Below, one piece after another: positions 1-12,600 of a stretch of 64,000 nt of DNA (the first letter of the stretch is position 1; every line of letters starts with the position of its first letter). The stretch comes from Symsagittifera roscoffensis (taxonomy: Eukaryota; Xenacoelomorpha; Acoela; Convolutidae). The position numbers and the translations under genes were made by a program. Where the stretch lies: positions 25,770,378 through 25,834,377 of the forward strand of contig NC_087071.1 of assembly GCF_963678635.1 (NCBI RefSeq), in the 5' to 3' direction. The notes beneath the pieces were generated by a model that did not search any database, was not told the origin of the DNA, and saw nothing but the letters and a program-made list of their open reading frames with translations.

Positions 1-599
1 TTCTAATAACTGAGAAACTCCTGGTGGCGGTACAATGATTCAATTGAGTGACAAGGCAAGTTTTATAGATCAAATTATTTTAACGACACCGGAATCATTA
101 GCCTTACTGGTTGATTACAAGGTGCATCGAATAATTATTGTAAGCAAAATTTGTAGAAATTTTTGACAAAGAATAATAAGTCCTTTCCAACAGAAAAACT
201 CCAAATATGATTACTGGTAAGTTAAGCAATGAAATTTTGCAAAAATAAAAAACTATCAAAGTTCGATCTGATTTTAAGGTAGAAAAACTAGATACTGATC
301 ATACTCTAGATACATTTATTTTCTCACATCTGTCGGATCAAAATTTGCGGATCAGATTCCGCAGTCCAAGCCTATGATGAAGGTTGAAATTGCCCCCATA
401 TCTAACCTTTTGCTCATTTCACGAAGTCTTGAAAATTCCAAATGGTTTGAATTCTAAGCATTCTCAGGTGTGGATGAATAAGTAATCGTTTCTTAAAAAT
501 ATTAGCCTTTTTTGTTGCCCCATTACTGACAATCTTTCTTTCCAAACAGGCAAGTTTACGAAACACTTGATCTACGCCAAGGTACTTACGCTGCATAAA
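1..599. other. No gene recognised
   Basis: AT-rich sequence with scattered stops in every frame. It lies directly upstream of a LINE reverse-transcriptase remnant and may be its decayed 5' part, but I see no conserved motif that shows this. Confidence 0.4.
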
Positions 600-1325
600 C
601 TCGGCGAGTAAATCTAGTCTTAAAAACTATCGCCCGATTGATCTTCTGCTTAGCTGCAGTAACTGTTCGAAAGAGCTATGTTCTCACGAATATCAAACAA
701 CTTTGAAAAACTTAATCTGCTTTATTGCAAACAGTTTGATTTCTGTCAACAATTGACGCGCTTGCCGAATTTACAAAATATTTAGGTTCTGTACTGACAC
801 AGATTTTCCCATGAAAAATTTCAAAACTGCTTAGTGTTATAATTGGATGAATTCGTACCAAAGCAAAAAAAAATTAGTCTGTAAATTGACCGCGGATTGT
901 TGCACTAAATCTATCGTCTTAACTGCACTATACAGACAAAAAAGCTTTACAAACTTTGCAAAGTAGATGAACGGAGTACAAACAAAACAGCTTAATCATA
1001 CGTTTGGGTGTCCTGCAGTGCTCAGTGTTAGGTCCACTTTTTTCCCTATTCAAGATATGCCTAATATCTCTGAGAGATCTTAGATACTCCTGTTTGCGGA
1101 TGATAAGATTAAAAAACCCGGCAGCCTAAGCTTAGGTGAATTCTGCTTGGATCTTTTCAAAATTCATTCTTGGCTAGATTGGAATGAAATAACATTAAAA
1201 ACCGATAAAGCGACCCTAATTAATGTAAGAACAATTCTGATGATTCCAGACTTCTTATTGCTATAGTTAAAAATTGTTTTATCACCAAGTGTCATGCAAA
1301 TATTTAGGAATAATTGTCTAACAAA
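600..1325 (+). pseudogene. Decayed non-LTR retrotransposon (LINE) reverse transcriptase
   Basis: Reverse transcriptase of a LINE-type element, which would copy its own RNA at a nicked target site. Seen in order on the plus strand, in shifting frames: LKNYRPIDLL at about 618-650 (the family's NYRPISLL block), GVLQCSVLGPLF at about 1,006-1,040 (normally GVPQGSVLGPLLF), LLFADD at about 1,088-1,104 (the catalytic Asp pair retained), a KIHSWLDWNEITLKTDKA block at about 1,158-1,220 (the usual connector after ADD), and KYLGIIV at about 1,295-1,318 (the YLG block). Spacing and order match the RT of Jockey/CR1/L2-like elements. There are many frameshifts and stops and no intact frame. No endonuclease domain was found upstream. 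It is a dead fragment; the clade cannot be set by eye. Confidence 0.75.
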
Positions 1326-1329
1326 TTCA

Positions 1330-2690
1330 ATAGACTTGTCATGTCTTTTTTTTTCTGGCGTGCAACCACGGCCAGAGTTCAGTATGGCTGACAAAAGTTC
1401 AGTGTCTAGTCGAAATTTGCGATGACTCTGATTAATGTATTTTTGATTTATTTCACTTTTTCTGATAAGCTAGATTTGAAAAAGTTTAATTTTAGAAATC
1501 ATTTTATCAGTTTTTGGTAAATATTACCAGAATAGGGTAGGCCCTCAGTGGGAGTTTCATACTCACTGTGTCTGTCCTCTCCATATGTAAACTTCATTGA
1601 TAAAAATCAATTATGTATAAAATTTATTTCATTTTGTTGTTATACGTATGTACTTCTTTGAGGAAATAAATTCTTTCTTTCAATCTTTCTTTGCTGTGCT
1701 GTACTAGGCAGCGAATTTGTTTCTTCGGCGCTGGTATTTTTCAAGTCTTTCTACTCTTTGCGCAATAAGTTTGCATACCTGCAGCAAAAACCTTGAGCGT
1801 AGAATTGTTTTTGACAAACTGGACTTTAGCTGGAAGATTACGTTCCGTAAAATACACTGGCATTTTGTTAGTAACACGCTGAAAACTGAAAAAAAAATTA
1901 ATTCAAAATTTTTTTTCTTGTGCATTGGATAAAACGCGACGACTCTAGTTCGGATGCTTTTTTAATTGATTTTGGTTTTTCTCTATCATTTGCACAACAT
2001 AGTAGCTTGCTTTGCTTACATGTTGAACAATAATGGAATTTGGAGAAAATAAAACGATCAGCCCTGCGGTAACTAAATGACTCTTTCAATCTAAATACAC
2101 ATTGAAAAAGTGCTCGAAACACTCTGAAAATCACCTTTTTGTAAGCATATGGGCTGAAGAAGATGCATTTAGATAAACCACTAAAAACATGAAACTATTA
2201 AAAGTCAGTCAGAGTTTTCGTATGGAACTAAAATAGTCTCCAATTTGCTACCAAGCGAAGCATTGCGTGATTTAGAATGTTTTTTTTTTGAAAAACAGCA
2301 ACAGTTTAATATTTTTGAAAATTCAGGGGATACATGCTGAAATAATACGTTAAGGGTTAAAGAAATAACTTGATTGATTCTTGAAAAAAATTTTTAGAAA
2401 ATGTTTGTAAATCTGGTGCTGATAATTGTTTTTTGCTTAAAATGCACCTATATAGTTCATCCCATTTTTAGTTCAGAAAAATATTGTGTGCCCCATTTTC
2501 TCAGATTTTTTCAGCTGGTGGAAGTTTCTTCCGCTCACAATAGTTTCCTTTCACTGAAATCTGTCGGCCATTTTGGCAATGAAATGATTATTTTGCTTTT
2601 TCGGAAATTGAACAAGGCGATTTTTCAACCAATCAGAATGCAGTATTTTCGAGAGAAATGAAAGGGGGAATCCCTCATACGCGAAGGACC
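1330..2690. other. No gene recognised
   Basis: AT-rich DNA with homopolymer runs. Two overlapping open stretches on opposite strands near 1,704-1,932 are about 70 codons, biased and without a recognisable domain; I read them as chance. Confidence 0.45.
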
Positions 2691-2693
2691 GAA

Positions 2694-3300
2694 TAAAATT
2701 TGAATTCATCATTAACTAAGATACCAGGTGATTAAAGTGATTCTGTTAAAGAAGATGTAATCCGAAAAAGTCTTTACGCCGATTTAAAAACGCATGCTAA
2801 TAATAATTGTAACAGAGCATAAAAACAAAAACAAAATCATGTTTTTTTTAATTCCCTAAGTAATTTTGTATCGTTTTTTATCTAAACAACAAAAATAACA
2901 GTGAAAAAACTGCAGCAAACATATCCGCACCGTTGGTACGTTTTAACACTATTTTTCGGGCTTAAGTCTACAACAGATTTTATCGAGTTTTTTTATCGCT
3001 TTAAAGCTTTTAACACAAACTGCAATGCCAAGAAAATTTAGGGGAATCTTTTGAACCATGATTGTCCAAAAAGTTTTTCTTTTTTTGTTCCGAGTATTTT
3101 TGAGGAAAAGATGCAGTGGTTGTGCTCGGGTTGGTGTTTTCTCCAGACCAATTTCGACTTTTTGACTAGCCTTTTTTGTTGAAGTTTATTTTTTATGTCC
3201 TTCAAAAGGTTTTGTGTTCTTGAACTTAAGTTCATCTGGCTTTAGTGATTGCCAATTTGGCCAATTTGGAAGAGTTGATGTCCTATAAATTTCGTTTGGG
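2694..3300 (+). repeat. Dispersed repeat, copy 1
   Basis: About 600 bp beginning at AAAATTTGAATTCATC that recurs as a direct copy at 4,253 with only scattered substitutions and small indels. Both copies share, on the minus strand, an open stretch with the same peptide core (VWRKH-PEH-HCIFSSKILG), at 3,038-3,235 here. No known domain is recognised. The family is probably a short non-autonomous element or a fragment of a larger one. Confidence 0.75.
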
Positions 3301-4160
3301 GGAGAAAGTTCACTAGTCGATATTGATGATTTGGAAAAAGAATCTTAGCTTGAGCCATTTCTTTTCTTGTTTTAGCGCTCAATACGCCAGTCACTTTTTC
3401 ATTGTTGATTTGACCTCACTTTACCTTCTGTATTTTAAGTACGCCATTCTGGACATTCAAAACAATATAAAATTCTCAACAAAATAAATTTCAAATTCAG
3501 ACAAATTTTTAAAAGACGGATGTTCAACTTCAACACAAAAAAAATCAAATACAATAAAGACAAATTTCAACACAGATGCGTAGTGGAGCTTCGCATTACT
3601 TGCGATACCCCAAAAATAAATAAAAAATTGCATTGCAAGCTAGCAGACAGGAAAGGAAAAAAAGCCACTAAAACCAAAGAAATCTTTCGCAGAAACCACA
3701 CTTCACAAATTTCAAAATTTTGTGTGATGTTTTATCTAAAGTGATGTCTTATTTGAAGAAAACACGTCCAGAAACCCATTCGAAGACGTTTAATTAAAAC
3801 TCAAAAACAATTATCCAGCGAAAAAAAATTGTTGTCTTGAAAATTTTTGAACCACAATTTCTATTCTGAGAATTTTGACGTTTGGTCCAATCCGCGGGCA
3901 AATATCCAAACTACTATTCACTCGAACGACCCAAATTAAGGTAAGTAAAACAAAAAAAGGCCACAATCTTTTACGCCAAAAAAATTTTAAGCAAAAAAGA
4001 CAAAAAAAGGAAATTATACAAAGTCAGCAGTAAATGAAGTCATATATAAATGAAAGCTGCATACAGTGAAAAAATCTGAAATGTGGAACTAAGACGACAA
4101 AACAAAAGCAGACAAATAATGTGCCGAAATTTTTTTTTGAAACGGAACTTTTCTTGTTTC
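3301..4160. other. No gene recognised
   Basis: AT-rich spacer between the two direct repeat copies. One Lys-rich open stretch at 3,520-3,744 has no recognisable domain and low-complexity composition. Confidence 0.4.
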
Positions 4161-4164
4161 AAAA

Positions 4165-4252
4165 AACTATGTCCAGTTCAGATTCGGACCCAGGACCTAT
4201 GCCGTCATATGCGTATTCGTTACTTCCTGACTAAGTGTACCGGAGACGCTTA
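4165..4252 (-). other. Possible tRNA-derived relic
   Basis: Read on the minus strand, a segment near 4,215-4,235 resembles a degenerate A box (ACTTAGTCAGG), and GGGTCCGAATCTG at about 4,175-4,190 is close to the B-box/T-loop consensus, with suitable spacing between them. The acceptor and anticodon stems do not pair convincingly. It ends at the start of dispersed repeat copy 2, so it may be a SINE-like head or a tRNA pseudogene. Confidence 0.25.
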
Positions 4253-4800
4253 AAATTTGAATTCATCATTAACTAAGATACCAGGTGATTAAAGTGATTC
4301 TGTTAAAGAAGTTGTAATTCGAAAAAGTCTATACTCCGATTTAATAACGCTTGCTAATAATAATTGTAACAGAGCATAAAAACAAAAACAAAATCATGTT
4401 TTTCTTCAATTCCCTAAGTAATTTTGTATCGTTTTTTATCTAAACAACAAAAATAACAGTGAAAAAACTGCAACAAACATATCCGCACCATTGGTCCGTT
4501 TTAACACTCTTTTTCGTGCTTTACTCTAAAACAGATTTTATCGAGTCTTATTATCGCTTTAAAGCTTTTAAAACAAACTGCAATGCCAAGAAAAGTTAGG
4601 GGAACCTTTCGAACCTTGATTGTCTAAAAAAACTTTCCCTTATTGTTCCGAGTATTTTTGAGGAAAAGATGCAGTGTTTGTGCTCGGGATGGTGTTTTCT
4701 CCAGACAAATTTCGACTTTTTGACTAGCCTTTTTTCGTTGAAGACTAGCCTTTTTTCGTTGGCCAATTTGGGAAAATTAACGCCCAATAAATATTTTGTT
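4253..4800 (+). repeat. Dispersed repeat, copy 2
   Basis: Direct copy of the repeat at 2,694, displaced by about 1,560 bp. It starts at the same AAAATTTGAATTCATC and has the same order of blocks. The minus strand keeps the VWRKH-PEH-HCIFSSKILG core at 4,596-4,787. A 20-bp local duplication (AGACTAGCCTTTTTTCGTTG) near 4,720-4,765 shortens the match at its right end. Confidence 0.75.
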
Positions 4801-6060
4801 TTTTTTTAAATTCATTATTTTCTTTTTTTTTGTAGGCCACTATTTCATAGACCTAGAAAACAATCGGAATATTCAGGGTTTTGCCCTGATACGAGGAAAT
4901 TTGTTTATTCAATTTTGTCGATTAAGGTGATGGAAATTAACTGGAATAAGATTAAATCATAGAGTTTTTGATATTTTTTTTTGACAAACGCTCTCATTAT
5001 TCAAAGAAAATGAATTAAAAACAAAAAAATTCTGAAGTTAACTTAAAAATTATCACTTAGCAGACCAAGAAATATTTTTTTCTGACATTTTTTCTGACAT
5101 CAAATTGAGAAATCATACTCGAACTGAAACTTCATGGATATAAATCTGTTACAATGGATTTTTGTTGACTACAATGTTGTCAATATAATCGATTATTAGG
5201 GCAAATTTAGTAGGGCAAATTTAGTAGGGCAATTTCGATTACTAGGGAAAATTTAGGGCCTAATGAATTTCTAATACCTGTAAAAACGATTATTTCAAAT
5301 TTTATAATTCCATTATAATTCATTATACTCATTTAAAATCCATTTTTGTTTTCAAGGTAATCGATTAATTTTTATTCTACTTTTTTCTGCAAAACTCGAG
5401 CAAGAACGAACACGTTCATATCCAGAATCACGGTCCACTACCCACCCATGTCCCCCGTTACGCCCTTCCCCTACTCCTCCGCTATGCCCCGGCTCCACGT
5501 CCCCCACTACCCCCCTCATCGCCCACTATGCCCAGTCCCCCTTTTTACAACTCCTCCGACCCGCGTTTACTCCAACCCCCACCAAACACCTTCATCAAAC
5601 ACCCAACCCTACACCCAGGGCCACCAAAACCCCCACCCGACCGTCAAACAGAGTATAGATAACTTTAGGATAGGTATTAAACGTGGCGATGGGGGTGTGG
5701 GGTAAATTGTGGGGTTTGCAAAAAACTAAATACAAGAATAACAAAAATACGTACGTAACTTATTATAAAACGCGATGGAAATTTAAGAAAAAAGTATAAG
5801 TTTAAACTTATTGTGAATCAATGAAAAAAGAACACAAAAAAGTTTAAAAATATGAGTAAGTTCATAATAATCGATTATAATGGATTGTTTCATTCGATAA
5901 AAATTTTTTGAAAATAAATTAAAAATAATTGATGAGAATTGGTTAAAAATGGATGTTATTGCTTCGAAAAAAAAACGGTTTATTCCATTTCCAATCAATT
6001 ATTTTCGATTACTTTCAAATTTTAGAGATACAAACTATAAAAAAGTAATATAATCAATTA
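4801..6060. repeat. AT-rich tract with repeated TAATCGATTA-like sites
   Basis: Many variants of the near-palindrome TAATCGATTA occur from about 5,180 to 6,055 (for example ATAATCGATTAT, GGTAATCGATTAA, AATCAATTATT), with a short 3-fold tandem repeat of TTAGTAGGGCAAA at about 5,195-5,235. No gene is seen. Function is unknown; simple local expansion is the plainest reading. Confidence 0.4.
5430..5650 (+). other. Cytosine-rich island with a Pro-rich open frame
   Basis: An abrupt C-rich, G-poor stretch in otherwise AT-rich DNA. One frame (5,448-5,705) stays open and reads as a Pro/His/Thr-rich peptide starting MSPVTPFPYSS. This composition follows from the base skew, so coding is not established. 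It could be a degraded exon or a strand-asymmetric low-complexity tract. Confidence 0.3.
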
Positions 6061-7080
6061 TTATCCGTGAAACTTCAGTGCGGTCCCGGGTTTTTGTCCC
6101 CGTATGTTTTTGAACATCTTTTTTGTTTTCCTTTGTTTTTTGTCTACAACACCCCACTCCCCGTATATTTTTATCGAATTTTGATTTGACAATCCGTACA
6201 TTTTGAAACTTTGATCAATTTTTTCGCATGTGGCTCCAGTTTGGTCTACATGGACTTAGAAGGAGTTGAACTGGACGAAAACTCCTGGTAAAAAAACTCC
6301 TTTTTAGAAAATTATGTGCAATAAAGGAGCGGTCATTAGTTCTCTCGTCTTTCTTACCTGGTTAACAATTAGGCTGTTGAATCAGTCAGAGTTCGGGTTG
6401 TTTGACATCGTCGGATTAAAACGTTTCTTTCGCTCTCTGAATAAAACAACTCATTAAACTGTGCACTCAAAATTTTTGAAGAAAGCTTGAATAAAGTAAT
6501 TGCAATGGCGCAGATAGAAGATGTGTGTAAAATAATTCAAAAAAATGCAATACACTCCATATTCCTCGTTTTTAGGAGCTTTAGAAAACTTGCAATATAG
6601 AAAGAAAATCGTTTCCCCTCTGACGAACTTTTGTGCATCGAGTCTTTCAAGCTCCTCGCAAAAAAAAACACTTCTTGCTAACTATCTGTTAAACCGATTG
6701 ATTTATTGCAAGCTTTGATTCAATGAAAATGAATAGTTACCCTAGATGGTTTTCAAGGAAGCGCAATTGAGAAAAATGTTCAAATTCTAAACCACTTATC
6801 TATAAAAATTTCATTCGTCAGCAAACTGATAGGGAATCAACCAATCCGACATGGAAGGAAACCAACTTAAAATAAAGCCGACAGGTTAATACTACACATT
6901 TTTTCAGATGACATTTCAGTCTCGGAGACACTAAAAAAAGGATTTCTTACGAATTTCGGTTACCAAAAAATACTTCGCGACGACTTTTTGCGATCGAGAT
7001 TCGGCGGGTTTTTGCGCTACAAACGAGCCAGACTTCTCTCGTGCACAACTTATGTATGTATAAAAGTATCCCGGTCAATT
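6061..7080. other. Left flank of the satellite; no gene recognised
   Basis: Ordinary AT-rich DNA without conserved motifs. GC content rises from about 6,955 as the sequence approaches the satellite, but the 30-bp period starts only at about 7,081. Confidence 0.4.
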
Positions 7081-7434
7081 TTACGTTTGGAGCAGTCTGA
7101 CAAAGTTGACTAAACTTCGAGCAGCGCGACCAAAAACGACTATGTTTCGAGCAGCACGACAAAAATTGACTATATTTCGAGCAGCACGACCAAAATTGAC
7201 TACGTTTCGAGCAGCGCGACAAAAATTGACTATGTTTCGAGCCGCACGACCAAAATTGACTACGCTTCGAGCAGCGCGACAAAAACTGGCAACGTTTCGA
7301 GCGGCACGACTAAAAACGACTCTGTTTCCAGCAGCGCGACAAAAGTTAACTATGTTTCGAGCAGCGCGACCAAAAATTACTTTTTTTTCGAGCTGCGCGA
7401 GCAAAATTGACTTTATTTCGAGCAGTGCGAACAA

Positions 7435-8707
7435 AATTGATTGTGTTTCGAGCAGTGCAACCTAAATTCACTAGCTCTCGCGCAGCGTGACCAAAACTGA
7501 CTATTTTTTGGGCAGCGCGACAAAAATTGACTATATTTCGAGCAGCACGACAAAAATTGACTATCTTTCGAGCAGCACGACCAAAATTGACTACGTTTCG
7601 AGCAGCGCGACAAAAATTGACTATGTTTCGAGCGGCACGACCAAAATTGACTACGCTTCGAGCAGCGCGACAAAAACTGACAACGTTTCGAGCAGCGCGA
7701 CTAAAAACGACTCTGTTTCCAGCAGCGCGACAAAAGTTAACTATGTTTCGAGCAGCGCGACCAAAAATTACTTTTTTTTCGAGCTGCGCGAGCAAAATTG
7801 ACTTTATTTCGAGCAGTGCGAACAAAATTGATTGTGTTTCGAGCAGTGCAACCTAAATTCACTATTTCTCGCGCAGCGTGACCAAAACTGACTATTTTTT
7901 GAGCAGCGCGACAAAAATTGACTATATTTCGAGCAGCACGACAAAAATTGACTATATTTCGAGCAACACGACCAAAATTGACTATGTTTCGAGCAGCGCG
8001 ACAAAAATTGACTATATTTCGAGCAGCACGACCAAAATTGACTACGTTTCGAGCAGCGCGACAAAAATTGAATATGTTTCGAGCGGCACGACCAAAATTG
8101 ACTACGCTTCGAGCAGCGCGACAAAAACTGACAACGTTTCGAGCAGCGCGACTAAAAACGACTCTGTTTCCAGCAGCGCGACAAAAGTTAACTATGTTTC
8201 GAGCAGCGCGACCAAAAATTACTTTTTTTTCGAGCTGCGCGAGCAAAATTGACTTTATTTCGAGCAGTGCGAACAAAATTGATTGTGTTTCGAGCAGTGC
8301 AACCTAAATTCACTATTTCTCGCGCAGCGTGACCAAAACTGACTATTTTTTGAGCAGCGCGATAAAAATTGACTATATTTCGAGCAGCACGACAAAAATT
8401 GACTATATTTCGAACAGCACGACCAAAATTGACTATGTTTCGAGCAGCGCGACAAAAATTGACTATGTTTCGAGCGGCACGACCAAAATTGACTACGCTT
8501 CGAGCAGCGCGACAAAAACTGACAACGTTTCGAGCAGCGCGACTAAAAACGACTCTGTTTCCAGCAGCGCGACAAAAGTTAACTATGTTTCGAGCAGCGC
8601 GACCAAAAATTACTTTTTTTTCGAGCTGCGCGAGCAAAATTGACTTTATTTCGAGCAGTGCGAACAAAATTGATTGTGTTTCGAGCAGTGCAACCTAAAT
8701 TCACTAT
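7435..8707 (+). repeat. Higher-order repeat, about 391 bp (13 units)
   Basis: Within the satellite the same ordered set of unit variants repeats with a 391-bp shift (the block at 7,435 recurs at 7,826) and then with a 451-bp shift (8,277), the second cycle being longer by 60 bp, i.e. two units. A landmark is the odd unit reading TTACTTTTTTTTCGAGCTGC once per cycle. Confidence 0.9.
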
Positions 8708-11700
8708 TTCTCGCGCAGCGTGACCAAAACGGACTATTTTTTGAGCAGCGCGACCAAAAATGTCTATGTTTCCACCAGCGCGATCAAATTGACTCTGTTC
8801 CGAGCAGTGCGACCAAAATTGACTTTGTATCTAGCATCGCGACCAAATTTGATAATGTTTCGAGCAGCGCGATCAAAAAAGATTTTTTGCTTCGAGCAGC
8901 GCGATATCAGCCGACTATGTTTCAAGCAGCGCGACCTAACTTGACTATGTCTTGAGCAGCACAACTAAAACGTAAGCGCAAAAAATTGGACTATTTTTCG
9001 AGCAGGGTGATAAAAATTGACTGTATTTCGAGCAGCGCGACCCTAGTTGTAGCGCGAAAAAGTTGTCTTTGTTTCGAGCAGCGAAAATCAAAAACGACTA
9101 TGTTTCGAGCAGCGCGACCACAGTTGACTATGTTTTGTGCAGCGAGACCACAGTTGACAATTTTTCGAACAGCACGATCAAAGTTGATTATAATTTCAGC
9201 AGCGCCACCACAGATGACTATGTTTCGAGCAGAGCGATCATAGTTGTTTTCGTTTCGAGCAGCACGATCAAATTAACTATGATTCGAGCAGCGCGACCAC
9301 AGTTGACTTTGTTTCGAGCATCAAGACCGAAATTGACTAGGTTTTCAGCAGCGCGACCAAAGTTGACTATGTTTCGAGCAGCGCGACCAATGTTGACTAC
9401 GTTTCGAGCAACGAGCGACGAAAGTGGCAGCGCAACAAAATTGACTATATTTTGAGCAGCGCAATCACAATTGACTATGTTTCAAGCACTCCGACCAAAA
9501 TTGACTAAGTTTCGAGCAGCGCGACAAAAATTGACTATGTTTTGAGCAGCGCGACTAAAATTGACTATGTTTCGAGCAGCGTCACCAATAGTGATTTTTT
9601 TCGACCAGCGCGACCAGAGCACATTTGGCTTTGTTTCGAGCTAAAATTGAGCTACGCTATGAGCAGCGAGACCAAATTCATAGCGCGAAAAAGTTGTCTT
9701 TGTTTCGACCAGAGCAACCAAATTTGACTATGTTTCGGGCAGCGCGACCACAGTTGACTATGTTTTGAGCAGAGCGACCACAGTTGTCAATATTTCGAGC
9801 AGCGCGACTAAAATTGATAGGTTTCGAGCAGCGCGACTTTTTTTGACTATGTTTTGATTAGCGTTGCCAAAATTGATTGTTTTTCGAGTATCGCAACCAA
9901 ATTTGTAGCGCGGAATAATTTTCTTTGTTTCGAGCAGCCCGATCAAAGTTGATTATGTTTCGAGCAGCGCGACCAAAGTTGACTATGCATCGAGCAGCCC
10001 GACCAAAGTTGACTATGTTTCGAGCAGCGAGGCCATAGTTAGCTATGTTTTGAGCAGCGAGACCAAAAATGACTATGTTTCGAGCAGCCCGACCAAAATT
10101 GACTATGTTTTGAGCAGCGAGGCCTCAGTTAGCTATGTTTCGAGCAGCGAGACCAAAGTTGAATATTTTTCGAGCAACATGACCAATTTTGAGTATGTTT
10201 TTAGTAGCGCGACCAAAGTTGACTATGTTTCGAGCAGCCCGACCAAAATTGACTATGTTTTGAGCAGCGAGGCCTCAGTTAGCTATGTTTCGAGCAGCGA
10301 GACCAAAGTTGAATATTTTTCGAGCAACATGACCAATTTTGAGTATGTTTTTAGTAGCGCGACCAAAGTTGACTATGTTTCGAGCAGCAAGACCAAAATT
10401 GACTTTTTTCGAGCAACAAACTTGACTATGTTCGGGCAGCGCGATCACATTAGCATGGTTTCTAGCAGCGCGACCACAGTTGACTATGTTTCGAGCAGCG
10501 CGACCACAGTTGACTATCTCCGAGCAGCACGACCAAAGTTGCAGCGCAACAAAATTGACTATATTTTGAGCAGCGCAATCACAATTGACTATGTTTCAAG
10601 CACTCCGACCAAAATTGACTAAGTTTCGAGCAGCGCGACAAAAATTGACTATGTTTTGAGCAGCGCGACTAAAATTGACTATGTTTCGAGCAGCGTCACC
10701 AATAGTGAATTTTTTCGACCAGCGCGACCAGAGCACATTTGGCTTTGTTTCGAGCTAAAATTGAGCTACGCTTTGAGCAGCGAGACCAAATTCATAGCGC
10801 GAAAAAGTTGTCTTTGTTTCGACCAGAGCAACCAAATTTGACTATGTTTCGGGCAGCGCGACCACAGTTGACTATGTTTTGAGCAGAGCGACCACAGTTG
10901 TCAATATTTCGAGCAGCGCGACTAAAATTGATAGGTTTCGAGCAGCGCGACTTTTTTTGACTATGTTTTGATTAGCGTTGCCAAAATTGATTGTTTTTCG
11001 AGTATCGCAACCAAATTTGTAGCGCGGAATAATTTTCTTTGTTTCGAGCAGCCCGATCAAAGTTGATTATGTTTCGAGCAGCGCGACCAAAGTTGACTAT
11101 GCATCGAGCAGCCCGACCAAAGTTGACTATGTTTCGAGCAGCGAGGCCATAGTTAGCTATGTTTTGAGCAGCGAGACCAAAAATGACTATGTTTCGAGCA
11201 GCCCGACCAAAATTGACTATGTTTTGAGCAGCGAGGCCTCAGTTAGCTATGTTTCGAGCAGCGAGACCAAAGTTGAATATTTTTCGAGCAACATGACCAA
11301 TTTTGAATATGTTTTTAGTAGCGCGACCAAAGTTGACTATGTTTCGAGCAGCCCGACCAAAATTGACTATGTTTTGAGCAGCGAGGCCTCAGTTAGCTAT
11401 GTTTCGAGCAGCGAGACCAAAGTTGAATATTTTTCGAGCAACATGACCAATTTTGAGTATGTTTTTAGTAGCGCGACCAAAGTTGACTATGTTTCGAGCA
11501 GCAAGACCAAAATTGACTTTTTTTCGAGCAACAAACTTGACTATGTTCGGGCAGCGCGATCACATTAGCATTGTTTCTAGCAGCGCGACCACAGTTGACT
11601 ATGTTTCGAGCAGAGCGACCACAGTTGACTATCTCCGAGCAGCACGACCAAAGTTGACTATGTTTCGAGCAGCCCGACCAAAGTTGACTATGTTTCGAGT

Positions 11701-12600
11701 TACCTATGTTTCGAGCAGCGCGACCAAAAATTACTTTTTTTCCGAGCTGCGCGAGCAAAATTGACTTTATTTCGAGCAGTGCGAACAAAATTGATTGTGT
11801 TTCGAGCAGTGCAACCTAAATTCACTATTTCTCGCGCAGCGTGACCAAAACTGACTATTTTTTGAGCAGCGCGACCAAAAATGTCTATGTTTCCACCAGC
11901 GCGATCAAATTGACTCTGTTCCGAGCAGTGCGACCAAAATTGACTTTGTTTCTAGCATCGCGACCAAATTTGATAATGTTTCGAGCAGCGCGATCAAAAA
12001 AGATTTTTTGCTTCGAGCAGCGCGATATCAGCCGACTATGTTTCAAGCAGCGCGACCTAATTTGACTATGTATTGAGCAGCACAACTAAAACGTAAGCGC
12101 AAAAAATTGGACTATTTTTCGAGCAGGGTGATAAAAATTGACTGTATTTCGAGCAGCGCGACCCTAGTTGTAGCGCGAAAAAGTTGTCTTTGTTTCGAGC
12201 AGCGAAAATCAAAAACGACTATGTTTCGAGCAGCGCGACCACAGTTGACTATGTTTTGTGCAGCGAGACCACAGTTGACAATTTTTCGAACAGCACGATC
12301 AAAGTTGATTATAATTTCAGCAGCGCGACCACAGATGACTATGTTTCGAGCAGAGCGATCATAGTTGTTTTCGTTTCGAGCAGCACGATCAAATTAACTA
12401 TGATTCGAGCAGCGCGACCACAGTTGACTTTGTTTCGAGCATCAAGACCAAAATTGACTAGGTTTTCAGCAGCGCGACCAAAATTGACTATGTTTCGAGC
12501 AGCGCAACCAATGTTGACTACGTTTCGAGCAACGAGCGACGAAAGTGGCAGCGCAACAAAATTGACTATATTTTGAGCACTCCGACGAAAATTGACTAAG
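8674..12600 (+). repeat. Duplicated satellite block, shift 3,121 bp
   Basis: The ordered variants from about 8,674 to 9,480 recur at about 11,795 to 12,600, displaced by 3,121 bp, with a few substitutions. Landmarks are the unit with TGTCTATGTTTCCACCAGCG at about 8,760 and 11,881 and the AAAAAAGATTTTTTGCTTCG unit after it. Confidence 0.9.
9430..11660 (+). repeat. Tandem 1,114-bp satellite block, two copies
   Basis: Sequence from about 9,430 repeats at about 10,544 with a constant 1,114-bp shift and very few differences. A third, partial copy starts near 12,560. Inside each copy a 150-bp (five-unit) sub-block is itself duplicated (10,081 and 10,231; 11,195 and 11,345). The nesting shows repeated unequal exchange at several scales. 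Confidence 0.9.

Noticed and set aside
1704-2134. Overlapping frames on both strands as small genes
   Set aside because: Short, no domain, no conservation within the window, composition typical of AT-rich DNA.
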